Positions 9,395-17,979 of a DNA stretch of 64,000 nt are shown one piece after another. Source of the stretch: Acetohalobium arabaticum DSM 5501. Lineage in GTDB: Bacteria; Bacillota; Halanaerobiia; Halobacteroidales; Acetohalobiaceae. The translations under genes were made by a program, and so were the position numbers. The notes under the pieces are model-generated. The model had not been told where the DNA came from and did not search any database. It worked only from the letters and a program-made list of their open reading frames with translations. Each line of letters begins with the position of its first letter. The stretch's first letter is position 1. The stretch spans positions 966,781 through 1,030,780 of the forward strand of contig NC_014378.1 of NCBI RefSeq assembly GCF_000144695.1, given 5' to 3'.

Positions 9395-11536
9395 TTGGAA
9401 AAAAATGATTTGGAAATAAGTATGGAAGAAGATGTAGAGAATTATAACAATAAAAAAGCTGCAGAAAAGTTTAGTGAATTAGTACAAAAAGATCAATATG
9501 TAGGTGAAACTTATTCTATTAATTATGAAACTATAAAAGTAGTAATTAGTGATTATTTTAGGAAACAAGTTGGGGGAATATCTAGTTTGAGTTTTTTGAT
9601 AGCAACAAGAGTTGATCCAGAAAAAGAATATATTGATTTTAAGCGAGAAGATAGTTCAATTATATTATTAAGAGTTCTTGATGCAACTGATACACCAGAA
9701 AGTAATGAAAAAGAAGCTTTAAGACATGAAATTGCACGGAGAGTTAGTGGAGAAAATAAATTTTGGGATAGTGAAGATGCAATGGACCATAAAACAAGAG
9801 AGTTTTTGGCTTCTTCAGCTCTTGAATGCAGAATTATTGGGACATTTTATTTAGAAGAAGCTCTTAAAGAAGCCAAAGGAAAATTACAATTAAAGTTTGG
9901 TTGTGATATTTCTAATTTTTATCCAAATAAAGGATTAAAGGTTTATAAGCCTAATGGCGAAGCGTTAGAAAAAATTATAAATTATATTGATCCAGAAACT
10001 TTGAAAGAACATTATGAGGAGTATGAGAATAATTCTAAAGTTAGATTAGGGAATGTTAGATATGCTTCTACTAGAAGAAAACATCAAAAAATTGATAATG
10101 TACCAGTTTATATGTATCCAACAGACCTATTGACCCAGAAAACTGCATTGTTTGGTATGACTAGAACTGGAAAATCAAACACAACTAAAATAATAGCTAA
10201 ATCAGTTTATGAATTAAGATATCCGGATTCAGAAGAAGGAGAACCTTTAAGAATTGGTCAATTAATATTTGACCCTAATGGAGAATATGCTAATGAAACG
10301 GTTCAAGATAGGGGGTCTTTGAAAAGAGTATGGAAATTAAAAGAAGATGCTAAAAGAGAAGATGAAGTTGTAACATATGGTTTAGATGATCATCCTGATG
10401 ACCCCCATAGAAAACATATGAGAATTAATTTTTTTAAACAGGAATTACTTCAACAAGGAAAAGATATAATAAATAATATTTTAGAAGATGAAGGTGCACA
10501 ATATATAAGGAATTTTGTTAATGTAAGATTTGAAAAGCCTAATAAAAATGATTATGAGGATGATGAGTTTTGGTCATATTTAGTAAGATATAGAAGAAGA
10601 GTTCTTGTTTATCAAACTTTATTAAAAAAAGCAGGATTTAATGAAGGTTATTTTAAACCTAAATTAAAAGTAGGAAAGACTCCATTTTTTAATAGTGATA
10701 TATTAGAAATAATGAGTAATGTAGAATTAAATAATACTAAAAAACAAAATTTAATAAATAGTGCTGCAGAAACATTATCAAAAGAAAATCCGTCTTGGGG
10801 AGCTTTAGCCTCCGCATTTGAAGGTTTATTTTATTTCATATCTGATACAGAAGCTTATATTGATTATAACCAAGATTATATAAAAGAATCAACAACAGGA
10901 GAAGGATGGGCTGATTCTGATTTAGAGAGATTGTTAGAAATGTTTGTATATTCAAAGGGAGCTAATTTAATTGGGAAAGCAGAGGATTATCATTCTTTTG
11001 GTATGGATGAAGATTATGCTGAAGAAATTTATAATGATTTAGTTGAAGGCAAATTAGTTATTGTTGACCAAGCTACTGGAGACCCTGAAATTAACAAAAA
11101 CGTTTCAAAAAAAATAATGTGGAAAATTTTCAGAGAAAATCAAAACAAATTTAGGCTTGGAAATAAACCAGATCATATACTTGTTTATTTGGAAGAAGCA
11201 CATAATCTTCTCCCAGCAGGGACTGAAACCGATATGCAAGATATTTGGGTTAGAACAGCAAAAGAAGGAGCAAAATACAATATTGGAATGATATATGCCA
11301 CCCAAGAGGTTAGTAGTATTCAAAAAAACATTTTAAAAAATACAGCAAATTGGTTTATTAGTCATCTGAATAATACAGATGAAACTAAGGAATTATGTAA
11401 GTATTATGATTTTGAAGATTTTGAAAGATCAATAAGGAGAGCACAAGACAAAGGGTTTTTGAGGGTGAAAACATTAAGTAGTTTCTTTGTAAAACCTATT
11501 CAAGTGGATTTGTTTGAAATTGAAGAGGGGGAGTAG
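9395..11536 (+). CDS. HerA-type DNA-pumping ATPase
   Basis: This 713-aa protein belongs to the HerA/FtsK superfamily of hexameric translocases, which push or unwind double-stranded DNA. Residues about 30-180 look like a HAS-barrel. The P-loop GMTRTGKSN is at 254-262, preceded by the family DLLTQKTALFG, and LIFDPNGEYAN follows. Walker B with the catalytic Glu is ILVYLEEAHNLL near 595-606. The start is a TTG after GAGGAGGG. The gene is much more AT-rich than the pyr genes. Its stop overlaps the start region of the NurA-like gene, so the two are translated together. Archaeal HerA works with NurA in DNA end resection; in bacteria HerA homologues recur in anti-phage systems, which is the role inferred here. 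Confidence 0.9.
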   Translation: MEKNDLEISMEEDVENYNNKKAAEKFSELVQKDQYVGETYSINYETIKVVISDYFRKQVGGISSLSFLIATRVDPEKEYIDFKREDSSIILLRVLDATDTPESNEKEALRHEIARRVSGENKFWDSEDAMDHKTREFLASSALECRIIGTFYLEEALKEAKGKLQLKFGCDISNFYPNKGLKVYKPNGEALEKIINYIDPETLKEHYEEYENNSKVRLGNVRYASTRRKHQKIDNVPVYMYPTDLLTQKTALFGMTRTGKSNTTKIIAKSVYELRYPDSEEGEPLRIGQLIFDPNGEYANETVQDRGSLKRVWKLKEDAKREDEVVTYGLDDHPDDPHRKHMRINFFKQELLQQGKDIINNILEDEGAQYIRNFVNVRFEKPNKNDYEDDEFWSYLVRYRRRVLVYQTLLKKAGFNEGYFKPKLKVGKTPFFNSDILEIMSNVELNNTKKQNLINSAAETLSKENPSWGALASAFEGLFYFISDTEAYIDYNQDYIKESTTGEGWADSDLERLLEMFVYSKGANLIGKAEDYHSFGMDEDYAEEIYNDLVEGKLVIVDQATGDPEINKNVSKKIMWKIFRENQNKFRLGNKPDHILVYLEEAHNLLPAGTETDMQDIWVRTAKEGAKYNIGMIYATQEVSSIQKNILKNTANWFISHLNNTDETKELCKYYDFEDFERSIRRAQDKGFLRVKTLSSFFVKPIQVDLFEIEEGE

Positions 11537-11538
11537 TG

Positions 11539-12927
11539 ATGGGGTTTGAAAATGAATTTGCCAGTTATGAACCGCTAAGAAGAATAATGTCTAGTGAAAA
11601 GGTAAAAAATTTACAAAATAGATTCAAAAGAAGGCAAAGAGAAAATGAAGAATTTGATAATTTTATAAGAGATGAAACAATATTAAAAGATGATTTGAAT
11701 AAAGATGGATGCCTACCAAATAAAATTATAGCAATAGATGGCAGTAAACAAGCAGTCAAAGCTGAAAACGGATTTCCTGGATCAGAATTTGGATATATAA
11801 CAATTGCTTCTGTTTTAATATTTGTAGATAAAATTAGAGAACTTGAGCAACGTGAATTCATTCATCCCCAAGAATATAGAGAAACAGAAAAGGCAACTTC
11901 GATAGATGGTGTATTACCAGGATGTAATATAATAGTTGATAATGAGAAAACTGCGAAGGAATCTTTTAGAAAAATATTATATGAAGAATTAAAAGATTAT
12001 AAAGTTTTTTCAGATTGTGAAACATTATTAGAAACTTATGAATATATTTTAGAATTGAAATTAGAAGATGAAAAAGAAAATAATTCTAGTGCTCCTAAAA
12101 GTCCTATTGGGAGTGTTGATAAAGAAATGACTTATGGGTTTGGGGAGTATAAATGTCCACATTCTGGAAAGACTCTTTATTCAACCGATGCTTTAAGATT
12201 ACATGAATTAATGAAAAGTGGTGGTACTAATGGAGAACTTTATGGGCAAGTCATGCAGACTTTTGAGAAGTTATTTTTAGTTCATTTATTAAGGTCATTT
12301 GAACAAAAAGGATGGGTGTCTATTTTAGATGAGATAGCTTTTGTTTTAGATGGTCCATTAGCTGTCTTTAGTGCTTCATCTTGGCTTGCAAAATATATAA
12401 GAAGAGAAATAAACAGGATTAATAAAAAACAAAAAAAGTTTAGTAATAAAGATATGATTATATTTGGTATAGAAAAGTCAGGTATGTTTGTTGATCATTT
12501 TATAGAAGTTGATAGAGAAATTTATAATGAGGAAAAAGATAAAAGAGAAAAATTAATTCCTAATCAATCATTATTCTTAATTGATGATAAATATATTAAA
12601 GATAATATTATTTTTTCAGATGCCAAAAAACAGTATGGTTCAGAAACATATTTTGGAAGAAAGTTGTTTTATAAAACTCAAAATGGATATCATTTAGTTC
12701 CTGTAATAATCTCTTATACCCAAGAACAACTAGATTTATCAAAAGCTAAGGTTAATCAATTTCCTAGATTAGCAGATGTTTTATCAATATTAGATGAACT
12801 TGTTTCAGTAAGATATCCAAATTCTTTAACTCCTCTTATATCTGCTCATTCAGAAGCTGCTATACCATTGAATTTAGGAGAGAAAGTTTTTGAAAAAATA
12901 GCAGAAGAAATAAAGGAGAAAAATTAA
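11539..12927 (+). CDS. NurA-domain nuclease
   Basis: This 462-aa protein carries the NurA signature. IIAIDGSKQ places the first metal-binding Asp at about residue 67, FVLDGPLAVFS gives a second acidic position, and the C-terminal PLISAHSEAAIPLNLGEKVFE resembles the end of NurA domains. NurA proteins are RNase H-fold nucleases acting with HerA on DNA ends. The ATG at 11539 follows directly on the herA stop (11534-11536) and is preceded by GAGGGGGAG; a GTG at 11536 is also possible. The protein is longer than typical archaeal NurA (about 350 aa), with an insertion around residues 150-230 that contains a C-PHSGKTLYS segment. Confidence 0.85.
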   Translation: MGFENEFASYEPLRRIMSSEKVKNLQNRFKRRQRENEEFDNFIRDETILKDDLNKDGCLPNKIIAIDGSKQAVKAENGFPGSEFGYITIASVLIFVDKIRELEQREFIHPQEYRETEKATSIDGVLPGCNIIVDNEKTAKESFRKILYEELKDYKVFSDCETLLETYEYILELKLEDEKENNSSAPKSPIGSVDKEMTYGFGEYKCPHSGKTLYSTDALRLHELMKSGGTNGELYGQVMQTFEKLFLVHLLRSFEQKGWVSILDEIAFVLDGPLAVFSASSWLAKYIRREINRINKKQKKFSNKDMIIFGIEKSGMFVDHFIEVDREIYNEEKDKREKLIPNQSLFLIDDKYIKDNIIFSDAKKQYGSETYFGRKLFYKTQNGYHLVPVIISYTQEQLDLSKAKVNQFPRLADVLSILDELVSVRYPNSLTPLISAHSEAAIPLNLGEKVFEKIAEEIKEKN

Positions 12928-12928
12928 T

Positions 12929-14038
12929 ATGAATAATTATAAAAAATATTTCAATGGATATAGTACACCAGAATCTAGGTGGTCAAGATTTGGTCCATAT
13001 TATGCAATGTTTCCACTTGAGTTTGCAGCAAAAGTAATTACTAATCATTCTGAAAAAGGAGATTGGATATTAGATCCATTTCTTGGAAGAGGTACAAGTG
13101 TTTATGCAGGTAGTATATTAGAAAGAAAAGGATTAGGAATTGAAATAAATCCAGTAGGTTGGGTATTTAGTGTTGTAAAATTAAATCCTGCTCCTATAAA
13201 AGATGTATTGAGAAGATTAAAAGAAATATGTTCTCAAAAAGAAGAATATAATAAAAAGATACTTGAGTTACCTGAATTTTATGATTATTGTTTTTGTGAT
13301 GAGGTTTTAAAGTTTTTATTATCAGCAAAAGATAATCTTAATTGGAAGGAAGATTTAGTTGACGCAACTTTAATGGGGTTTATATTAGTTTATTTACATG
13401 GGAAGATTGGCAGTAACCTATCGAATCAAATGCAAAAAACAAAAGCAATGGGATATGATTATTCTATTAATTGGTGGATCGAAAATAATTATTCTGAGCC
13501 ACCAAAAATAAATCCTTATGAGTTTATGAAGAAAAAAGTTAATTGGAGATATAAAAAAGGTCGTCCTCAGACTGAAGAAAGTGAGATTGAACTTGGTGAT
13601 AGTACAGTTATTTTGCCTGAGATTGTTGATGATAATAATAGAAAATTTTCTTTGCTATTAACTTCTCCTCCATATTATGGTGTAACAGATTATTTTATAG
13701 ATCAATGGTTAAGATTATGGATGCTTGGTGGTAGTGCTAAGCCGAATTATTCAAGTGATAAACACAAAGGTAGATTTTCTTCTAAAGAGAATTATTATAA
13801 TCTTTTAGATACAGTTTTCAGTAATGCTTCAAAAGTTATGAAAGAGAAAAGTGCTATTTATGTTAGGACTGATACTCGAGAGTTTACATTTAAAACTACT
13901 GTTAATATTTTGAAAAAGAATTTTCCTGACCATCAAATGAAAATAGAGGGAAAACCATATAATAGTAGAACCCAAACTGAAATATTTGGACAAAAGTCTA
14001 ATAAGCCTGGAGAAATGGATATAGTATTAAAAAAATAG
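12929..14038 (+). CDS. DNA methyltransferase (N4-cytosine/N6-adenine type)
   Basis: This 369-aa protein has the two hallmark motifs of amino-group DNA methyltransferases: the SAM-binding LDPFLGRGT at residues 48-56 and the catalytic TSPPYYG at 245-251. Motif I comes before motif IV with about 190 residues between them. The gene starts one base after the nurA stop and shares the same AT-rich composition, so it forms a three-gene operon with herA and nurA. No restriction endonuclease is adjacent, so NurA with HerA may be the effector and methylation the self mark (inference). The target sequence cannot be read from the protein. Confidence 0.88.
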   Translation: MNNYKKYFNGYSTPESRWSRFGPYYAMFPLEFAAKVITNHSEKGDWILDPFLGRGTSVYAGSILERKGLGIEINPVGWVFSVVKLNPAPIKDVLRRLKEICSQKEEYNKKILELPEFYDYCFCDEVLKFLLSAKDNLNWKEDLVDATLMGFILVYLHGKIGSNLSNQMQKTKAMGYDYSINWWIENNYSEPPKINPYEFMKKKVNWRYKKGRPQTEESEIELGDSTVILPEIVDDNNRKFSLLLTSPPYYGVTDYFIDQWLRLWMLGGSAKPNYSSDKHKGRFSSKENYYNLLDTVFSNASKVMKEKSAIYVRTDTREFTFKTTVNILKKNFPDHQMKIEGKPYNSRTQTEIFGQKSNKPGEMDIVLKK

Positions 14039-14059
14039 ACAAATTATATTGATTATAAT

Positions 14060-14093
14060 AAAGAGCTTCCAGAAAATGATGGAGGCTCTTTGT
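14060..14093 (+). terminator. Terminator after the HerA-NurA-methyltransferase operon
   Basis: AAAGAGCTTCC pairs with GGAGGCTCTTT (11 bp, one wobble) around a 10-base loop, 21 bases after the methyltransferase stop. The T-tract is short (TTTG), so termination may be moderate. Confidence 0.65.
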
Positions 14094-14254
14094 TATATGA
14101 TGTTGTACTTCGCATAACAGCAGATTAACAACATCCCAGCTAATGAGCATAAATGAAGGTTGGGGTAACATTAACATAAGGTTTTAGTTTTAATCAGAGT
14201 TTAGGAGCATTAATGGGGACGTCGTGAATCTGCGGGACGTTAGCCGACATGCCT

Positions 14255-14382
14255 CTATAAACATGTTCATATTTTCTTAAACGTATTCATTGATAGTTTA
14301 AATGAATATTTTTATGGTAAAGTGAATAGGTTTGTGGTATAATAAATATTGTCATAAAACTATTAAATGAATATGTTTATAG
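14255..14382. promoter_or_regulatory. Five operator-like repeats and promoter upstream of the Fic gene
   Basis: An 18-base motif close to AAATGAATATGTTTATAG occurs in + orientation at 14300-14317, 14320-14337 and 14365-14382, and in inverted orientation at about 14255-14272 and 14278-14291. A good -10 hexamer TATAAT lies at 14338-14343, directly after the second + copy, and the third + copy touches the ribosome binding site. Such an arrangement suggests cooperative autorepression by a DNA-binding protein, perhaps the Fic protein itself through its C-terminal helix-turn-helix-like part. The rest of the 360-base gap (14094-14254) holds a more GC-rich stretch (14215-14252) that I cannot assign. 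Confidence 0.6.
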
Positions 14383-14398
14383 AGAGGTGAGTATATTT

Positions 14399-15445
14399 AT
14401 GATGTCATTTAGAAATGAGAAGTTAAAAAATGAAGAAGTTCCTATGGATATTGTGAAGTTGATTGGAAAAATAAATGAATATAAGGGAAAACAAAATTTA
14501 TATTTAGATCAAGCTCCACAAGTATTAGAGAAATTGAAAGAAGTAGCAGTTGTTCAAAGCACTAAAGCTTCGAATAGTATAGAAGGAATAGTTATTACTG
14601 ATAAACGATTAAAAGAAATAATGCAAGATAATACTGTACCTGAAGATCGTTCTGAAGGGGAAATTGCCGGATATAGAGATGTGTTAAATACAATTCACAC
14701 TTCTTATGATGCTATTCCCATAAAGCCAAATATAATTTTACAATTCCATAGAGATCTATATAAATTTGTTTCTCCTGAAGGTGGAAAATGGAAAAATCAA
14801 GATAATGTTATTGAAGAGATATTACCTAACGGAGAAAGATATGTGAGGTTTAAACCTTTATCTGCAGCCAAAACGCCAGCAGCTATTGAAGAATTGTGTA
14901 ATTATTTGAATAGAGAAATGAAAGAGGAAAATATTGAACCTTTAATTTTGATAGGTGCTTTTGTATTAGATTTTTTAAGCATTCATCCTTTTAATGATGG
15001 AAATGGCAGAATGGCAAGATTATTAACACTACTATTATTATACAAATATAACTATAAAGTTGGAAGATATATAAGTTTAGAAAAAGTTATAGCGAAAAGC
15101 AAATCAAACTATTATGAGGCTTTAAATAAATCTTCTGTAGGTTGGCATGAAGGAGATCATAATATTTTTATTTGGTTAAATTATTTTTTAGGGACGTTAT
15201 TAGCAGCGTATAAAGAGTTTGAAGATAGAGTAGGATTAGTAAGAAATAAAAAAGGAAATAAAAGTTATAGAGTCGAACAAGCTATTAAAAGTACATTAGG
15301 AAAGTTTGAAAAAGGAGATATAAGAAATGCTTGTCCAGATGTTTCAGAATCTACTATTAATAGAGTGTTTAAAAAATTAAAAGAAGAAGGAGTAATTGAG
15401 TTATTAGGCAAAGGTAGAAATGCTAAATGGAAGAGGTTAGAATAA
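14399..15445 (+). CDS. Fic-domain protein with C-terminal winged-helix-like region
   Basis: This 348-aa protein has a complete Fic motif, HPFNDGNGRMARLL, around residues 200-213, the active site for AMP (or other nucleotide) transfer. An inhibitory-helix-like STKASNSIEGI lies near residues 50-60; the S-x-x-x-N-S-x-x-E-G form is typical of class II self-inhibited Fic proteins. The C-terminal 70 residues (GDIRNACPDVSESTINRVFKKLKEEGVIELLGKGRNAKW) look like a winged helix. The ATG at 14399 follows GAGAGGTGAG; a second ATG is at 14402. It is AT-rich like the neighbouring defence operon. Related proteins act in signalling or toxin-like regulation; the target is unknown. Confidence 0.9.
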   Translation: MMSFRNEKLKNEEVPMDIVKLIGKINEYKGKQNLYLDQAPQVLEKLKEVAVVQSTKASNSIEGIVITDKRLKEIMQDNTVPEDRSEGEIAGYRDVLNTIHTSYDAIPIKPNIILQFHRDLYKFVSPEGGKWKNQDNVIEEILPNGERYVRFKPLSAAKTPAAIEELCNYLNREMKEENIEPLILIGAFVLDFLSIHPFNDGNGRMARLLTLLLLYKYNYKVGRYISLEKVIAKSKSNYYEALNKSSVGWHEGDHNIFIWLNYFLGTLLAAYKEFEDRVGLVRNKKGNKSYRVEQAIKSTLGKFEKGDIRNACPDVSESTINRVFKKLKEEGVIELLGKGRNAKWKRLE

Positions 15446-15480
15446 AACCAGAGGCACGATCGGCTAACAGCAGCTTAGCG

Positions 15481-16135
15481 GTGCGTCTTGGCAGGGCGTG
15501 TGTTCTAGTGGGTGTAAATCCCATCAGGGTAAAGGTTAGCTATCAGCTCTGTATCGAGTCTTGGAGAGATTACGGTAACGTAATCTTTTAAGCGTAGACA
15601 GAAAGTTAGCAAGGTAGAATCGTCTGAATTGGTTTGTCAGCGGTGAATGGTATTGAGCCTCGAAAATAGTGTACCTAATGATGATGGCCGAAGCTGTCGC
15701 TAAGGTGGAAGGCATTATTTAGCTATGCGGTTTGGCAAGCATAGTTAAACACTCTCCGGGGTCTAAGGCCCTACCTCGCTAAACATTAAGAACATACGGA
15801 AATCCAGGGATCTCCTACGTAGGTCTTTCTTATTTAGTCATAGACTAGATTTTCTGAGAAGAGAGTATGTCTGATGAGCTGAAGAGGTGAAGAGGGCAAA
15901 TGCCCGTAGGAAGTCGGATGCTTCCATAGTATCAGAGAAGCCGGTAATTCTGGTGGAGAGAAGGGTAGCAGCAGATCTTGGGACTGCAAATAAGGGACAC
16001 ACCTCCTGGACTCTGAACCAGGATAAGGGTGAGAACAGAACTTATTTGCATAGCATGAATAATTTATGTGAAGAGGCCCACTGGGGAGCCGAATGCTTGA
16101 ATTGGGCACGTTCGGTTCTGAGAGGGGTTGAATAA
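15481..16135 (+). ncRNA. ORF-less group II intron, 3' end (domain VI) apparently truncated
   Basis: The segment starts with GTGCG, the conserved 5' end of group II introns, and runs through a long GC-richer, structured stretch without a sustained reading frame. A well-formed domain V is at 16086-16118: GAGCCGAATGC pairs with GCACGTTCGGTTC around a short loop, with the family's mid-stem bulge. After TGAGAGGGGTTGAA no proper domain VI stem or 3' end can be folded. The sequence switches to AT-rich DNA at about 16135, where the IS607-type element begins. No reverse transcriptase frame is present; a short open stretch at 15887-16135 reads through domain V and is not a gene. It directly follows the Fic gene. 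Confidence 0.75.
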
Positions 16136-16155
16136 CAGTTTGTTTAAATTTTATT

Positions 16156-16191
16156 AATATTACTTATTATTATTTGATAATAAGTAATATT
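16156..16191. other. 14-bp perfect hairpin at the left end of the IS607-type element
   Basis: AATATTACTTATTA and its exact reverse complement flank an 8-base loop. The -35 box of the element's promoter lies inside it. It may be a recombinase-binding or regulatory structure at the element's left end. Confidence 0.6.
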
Positions 16192-16202
16192 TTTGTTATA
16201 AT
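16174..16202 (+). promoter_or_regulatory. Sigma-A-type promoter for tnpA remnant/tnpB
   Basis: TTGATA (16174-16179) and TATAAT (16197-16202) are separated by 17 bases, 22 bases before the tnpA-remnant ATG. The -35 overlaps the hairpin at 16156-16191. Confidence 0.65.
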
Positions 16203-16223
16203 ATGGATAAATGAGGTGGTTAA

Positions 16224-16434
16224 ATGAAGTTATCTGTTAAAGAGGCAGCTGACTTTTTAGGTGTTGCAAAATCTACTTTAAGGCGATGGGATAACGAAGG
16301 TAAGCTAGTTGCTGATCGAACTGAAGGCGGACATAGGAGATACCCTTATTACAGTCTTTTCAGCTAAATTATATGGTAGTCGAAGTAGTAAAGCTAAAAA
16401 AATTAAAGAGACTAATAAAGAACTATTTGATTAG
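16224..16434 (+). pseudogene. tnpA: IS607-family serine recombinase (tnpA), internally deleted
   Basis: The 5' part encodes the MerR-like helix-turn-helix of IS607 TnpA (MKLSVKEAADFLGVAKST, RRWDNEGKL, GGHRRY) and stops at 16365. Immediately after, in another frame, the family's C-terminal end is readable (FSAKLYGSRSSKAKKIKE) to a stop at 16432-16434. The whole catalytic serine-recombinase domain between them is gone, removed by one internal deletion that also shifted the frame. A 47-aa DNA-binding peptide could still be made. The element is therefore unable to transpose by itself. Confidence 0.85.
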
Positions 16435-16463
16435 TCATATGAGCAAGATAAGGAGGTGGTCTA

Positions 16464-17972
16464 ATGCTTAGAACTAGCAAAATTAGGATTATTGACCAAG
16501 AATTTAAAGAGTTTGCTATCGAAAAAGTATATCTGACCAGACATTTCGAAAATATGCTGCTGATTTTACTAGAACAAGACTACAAACAAGAGATCGGTGA
16601 TAGAAAGTTAATTTCCAATCCTTATGTAATGAGAGCAGTAATTAGGGATACCAAAGGCGGTCAATATGCTGATAAGGTTTCTTATATTAAAGATAAATAT
16701 CAAGACCATGGCTTAATGCAGGATTTAATTAAAGTAGGTAAACAGCTTAAAAAAGATAATCTAGTCATGACTATGCGTAAAGTTAGAAAGGATTTTAAGT
16801 CTTTCTACACTAAAGTTAAGAATGGTGATAACTCAGCTAATCCACCCAAACCTAAGAAATTATCTAAAATGAATAGTTACACTTTATTAATTGATAACGA
16901 TAAAGGAATGTCACTAGCTTATCTTAAGAAAGGACAGAATAAGCTAGGAATTACTCTTGATCATGATGAAGGCAGAAAATATCTCTATATTGACCATCAA
17001 GCTGTTAGAGATATAGTTGGTGATTTAGATAATATCCAAAGTGTTAATTTACAATACTCCAATGGTGAATTATATTTGTTGATTACTTACCATCAAGAAG
17101 TTGATACTAACAATGATAGACCGCATAAACTTGCTGGATTAGATATTGGAGTCGATAATCTAGCAGCTATCTATATAGAAGATGGAGCTAGTCCTAGTTT
17201 GATAGTAGATGGCAAGAAGTATAAAACTTACAATAGTAAATTTAACCGCCAGATAGCTCAAATATCTAATAGTATTGATACCTGCAAGTTAGAATCCAGA
17301 AAGAACTATCTTCGCAAATATAAAAGTTATTTATTTGAAAAAAGAAATAGGTTCTTCTATGACCAGTTTCATAAAGTTAGTAAGCGGCTTTTAGAATATT
17401 TAGACCAACATGATGTAACCGAACTTGTTATTTCAGATAATCTTAATCATTTAAAGAATAATGGTAACTGCAAATTACAGAAGAAAACCAAGCAAAACTT
17501 TATTCAAATTCCATTTGGCAAACTATTAGACTACTTAAAATATAAAGCTAAAGAGTATGGAATTAAAGTTACTGTTGTAAATGAAGCCTATACTTCAAAA
17601 TCAAACTCTTTTACTAATGAGATGCATAAAGTTAAGTCATTGCAGCAAAAGATTGATAGTTTAAAAGCTCAACAGAAACAAATTGAGTCTGATATTAAAT
17701 ACCAACAATGCCAATGCTTAATTGATGCTTACCAAGATTTATTAGATAAATACAACTATCAAGGTAAGCGAGTTAAGCGAGGATTATACCTTGATTATAT
17801 TAATGATTTAGCTATGCACAGCGACATTAATGGAGCTAGAAATATTGCTAAGTTAAGCTCTAATTATCAAAAGAAGGATTGTAATAATCTTAAAAAGTTA
17901 TGTAATCCCATTAAAGTAGAAAATGACTATCAATTTTGTCAATTATTAAAACAAGATAAACAAGCAGCTTAA
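16464..17972 (+). CDS. tnpB: TnpB, IS607-type RNA-guided nuclease
   Basis: This 502-aa protein is full length. RuvC-I is GLDIGVDNLAAIY. The family's QNFIQIPFGKLLDYLKYKAKEYGIKV block leads to the catalytic Glu in NEAYTSKSNSF, and RuvC-III has the last Asp in HSDINGARNIA. TnpB proteins use an omega-RNA from the 3' end of the element to cut DNA at the donor site. Between the Glu motif and RuvC-III there is a glutamine/lysine-rich coiled-coil-like insert (about residues 392-430) that replaces the usual zinc-ribbon spacing; one Cys-x-Cys remains. The ATG follows AAGGAGGTGG. All three acidic residues are present, so it may be active although its TnpA is broken. Confidence 0.88.
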   Translation: MLRTSKIRIIDQEFKEFAIEKVYLTRHFENMLLILLEQDYKQEIGDRKLISNPYVMRAVIRDTKGGQYADKVSYIKDKYQDHGLMQDLIKVGKQLKKDNLVMTMRKVRKDFKSFYTKVKNGDNSANPPKPKKLSKMNSYTLLIDNDKGMSLAYLKKGQNKLGITLDHDEGRKYLYIDHQAVRDIVGDLDNIQSVNLQYSNGELYLLITYHQEVDTNNDRPHKLAGLDIGVDNLAAIYIEDGASPSLIVDGKKYKTYNSKFNRQIAQISNSIDTCKLESRKNYLRKYKSYLFEKRNRFFYDQFHKVSKRLLEYLDQHDVTELVISDNLNHLKNNGNCKLQKKTKQNFIQIPFGKLLDYLKYKAKEYGIKVTVVNEAYTSKSNSFTNEMHKVKSLQQKIDSLKAQQKQIESDIKYQQCQCLIDAYQDLLDKYNYQGKRVKRGLYLDYINDLAMHSDINGARNIAKLSSNYQKKDCNNLKKLCNPIKVENDYQFCQLLKQDKQAA

Positions 17973-17979
17973 AAGCACT

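Noticed and set aside
14100-14254. Integron attC-like site near CGCATAACAGCAGATTAAC
   Set aside because: A partial resemblance to a recombination half-site, but no matching inverse core or integrase of that type was seen.
15887-16135. 82-aa open frame in the intron
   Set aside because: It reads through domain V, has no recognisable protein features and no clear start; the RNA explanation is better.
8600-16200. CRISPR array in the accessory island
   Set aside because: The short repeats before the HerA and Fic genes are too few and too uneven, and no cas gene is present.
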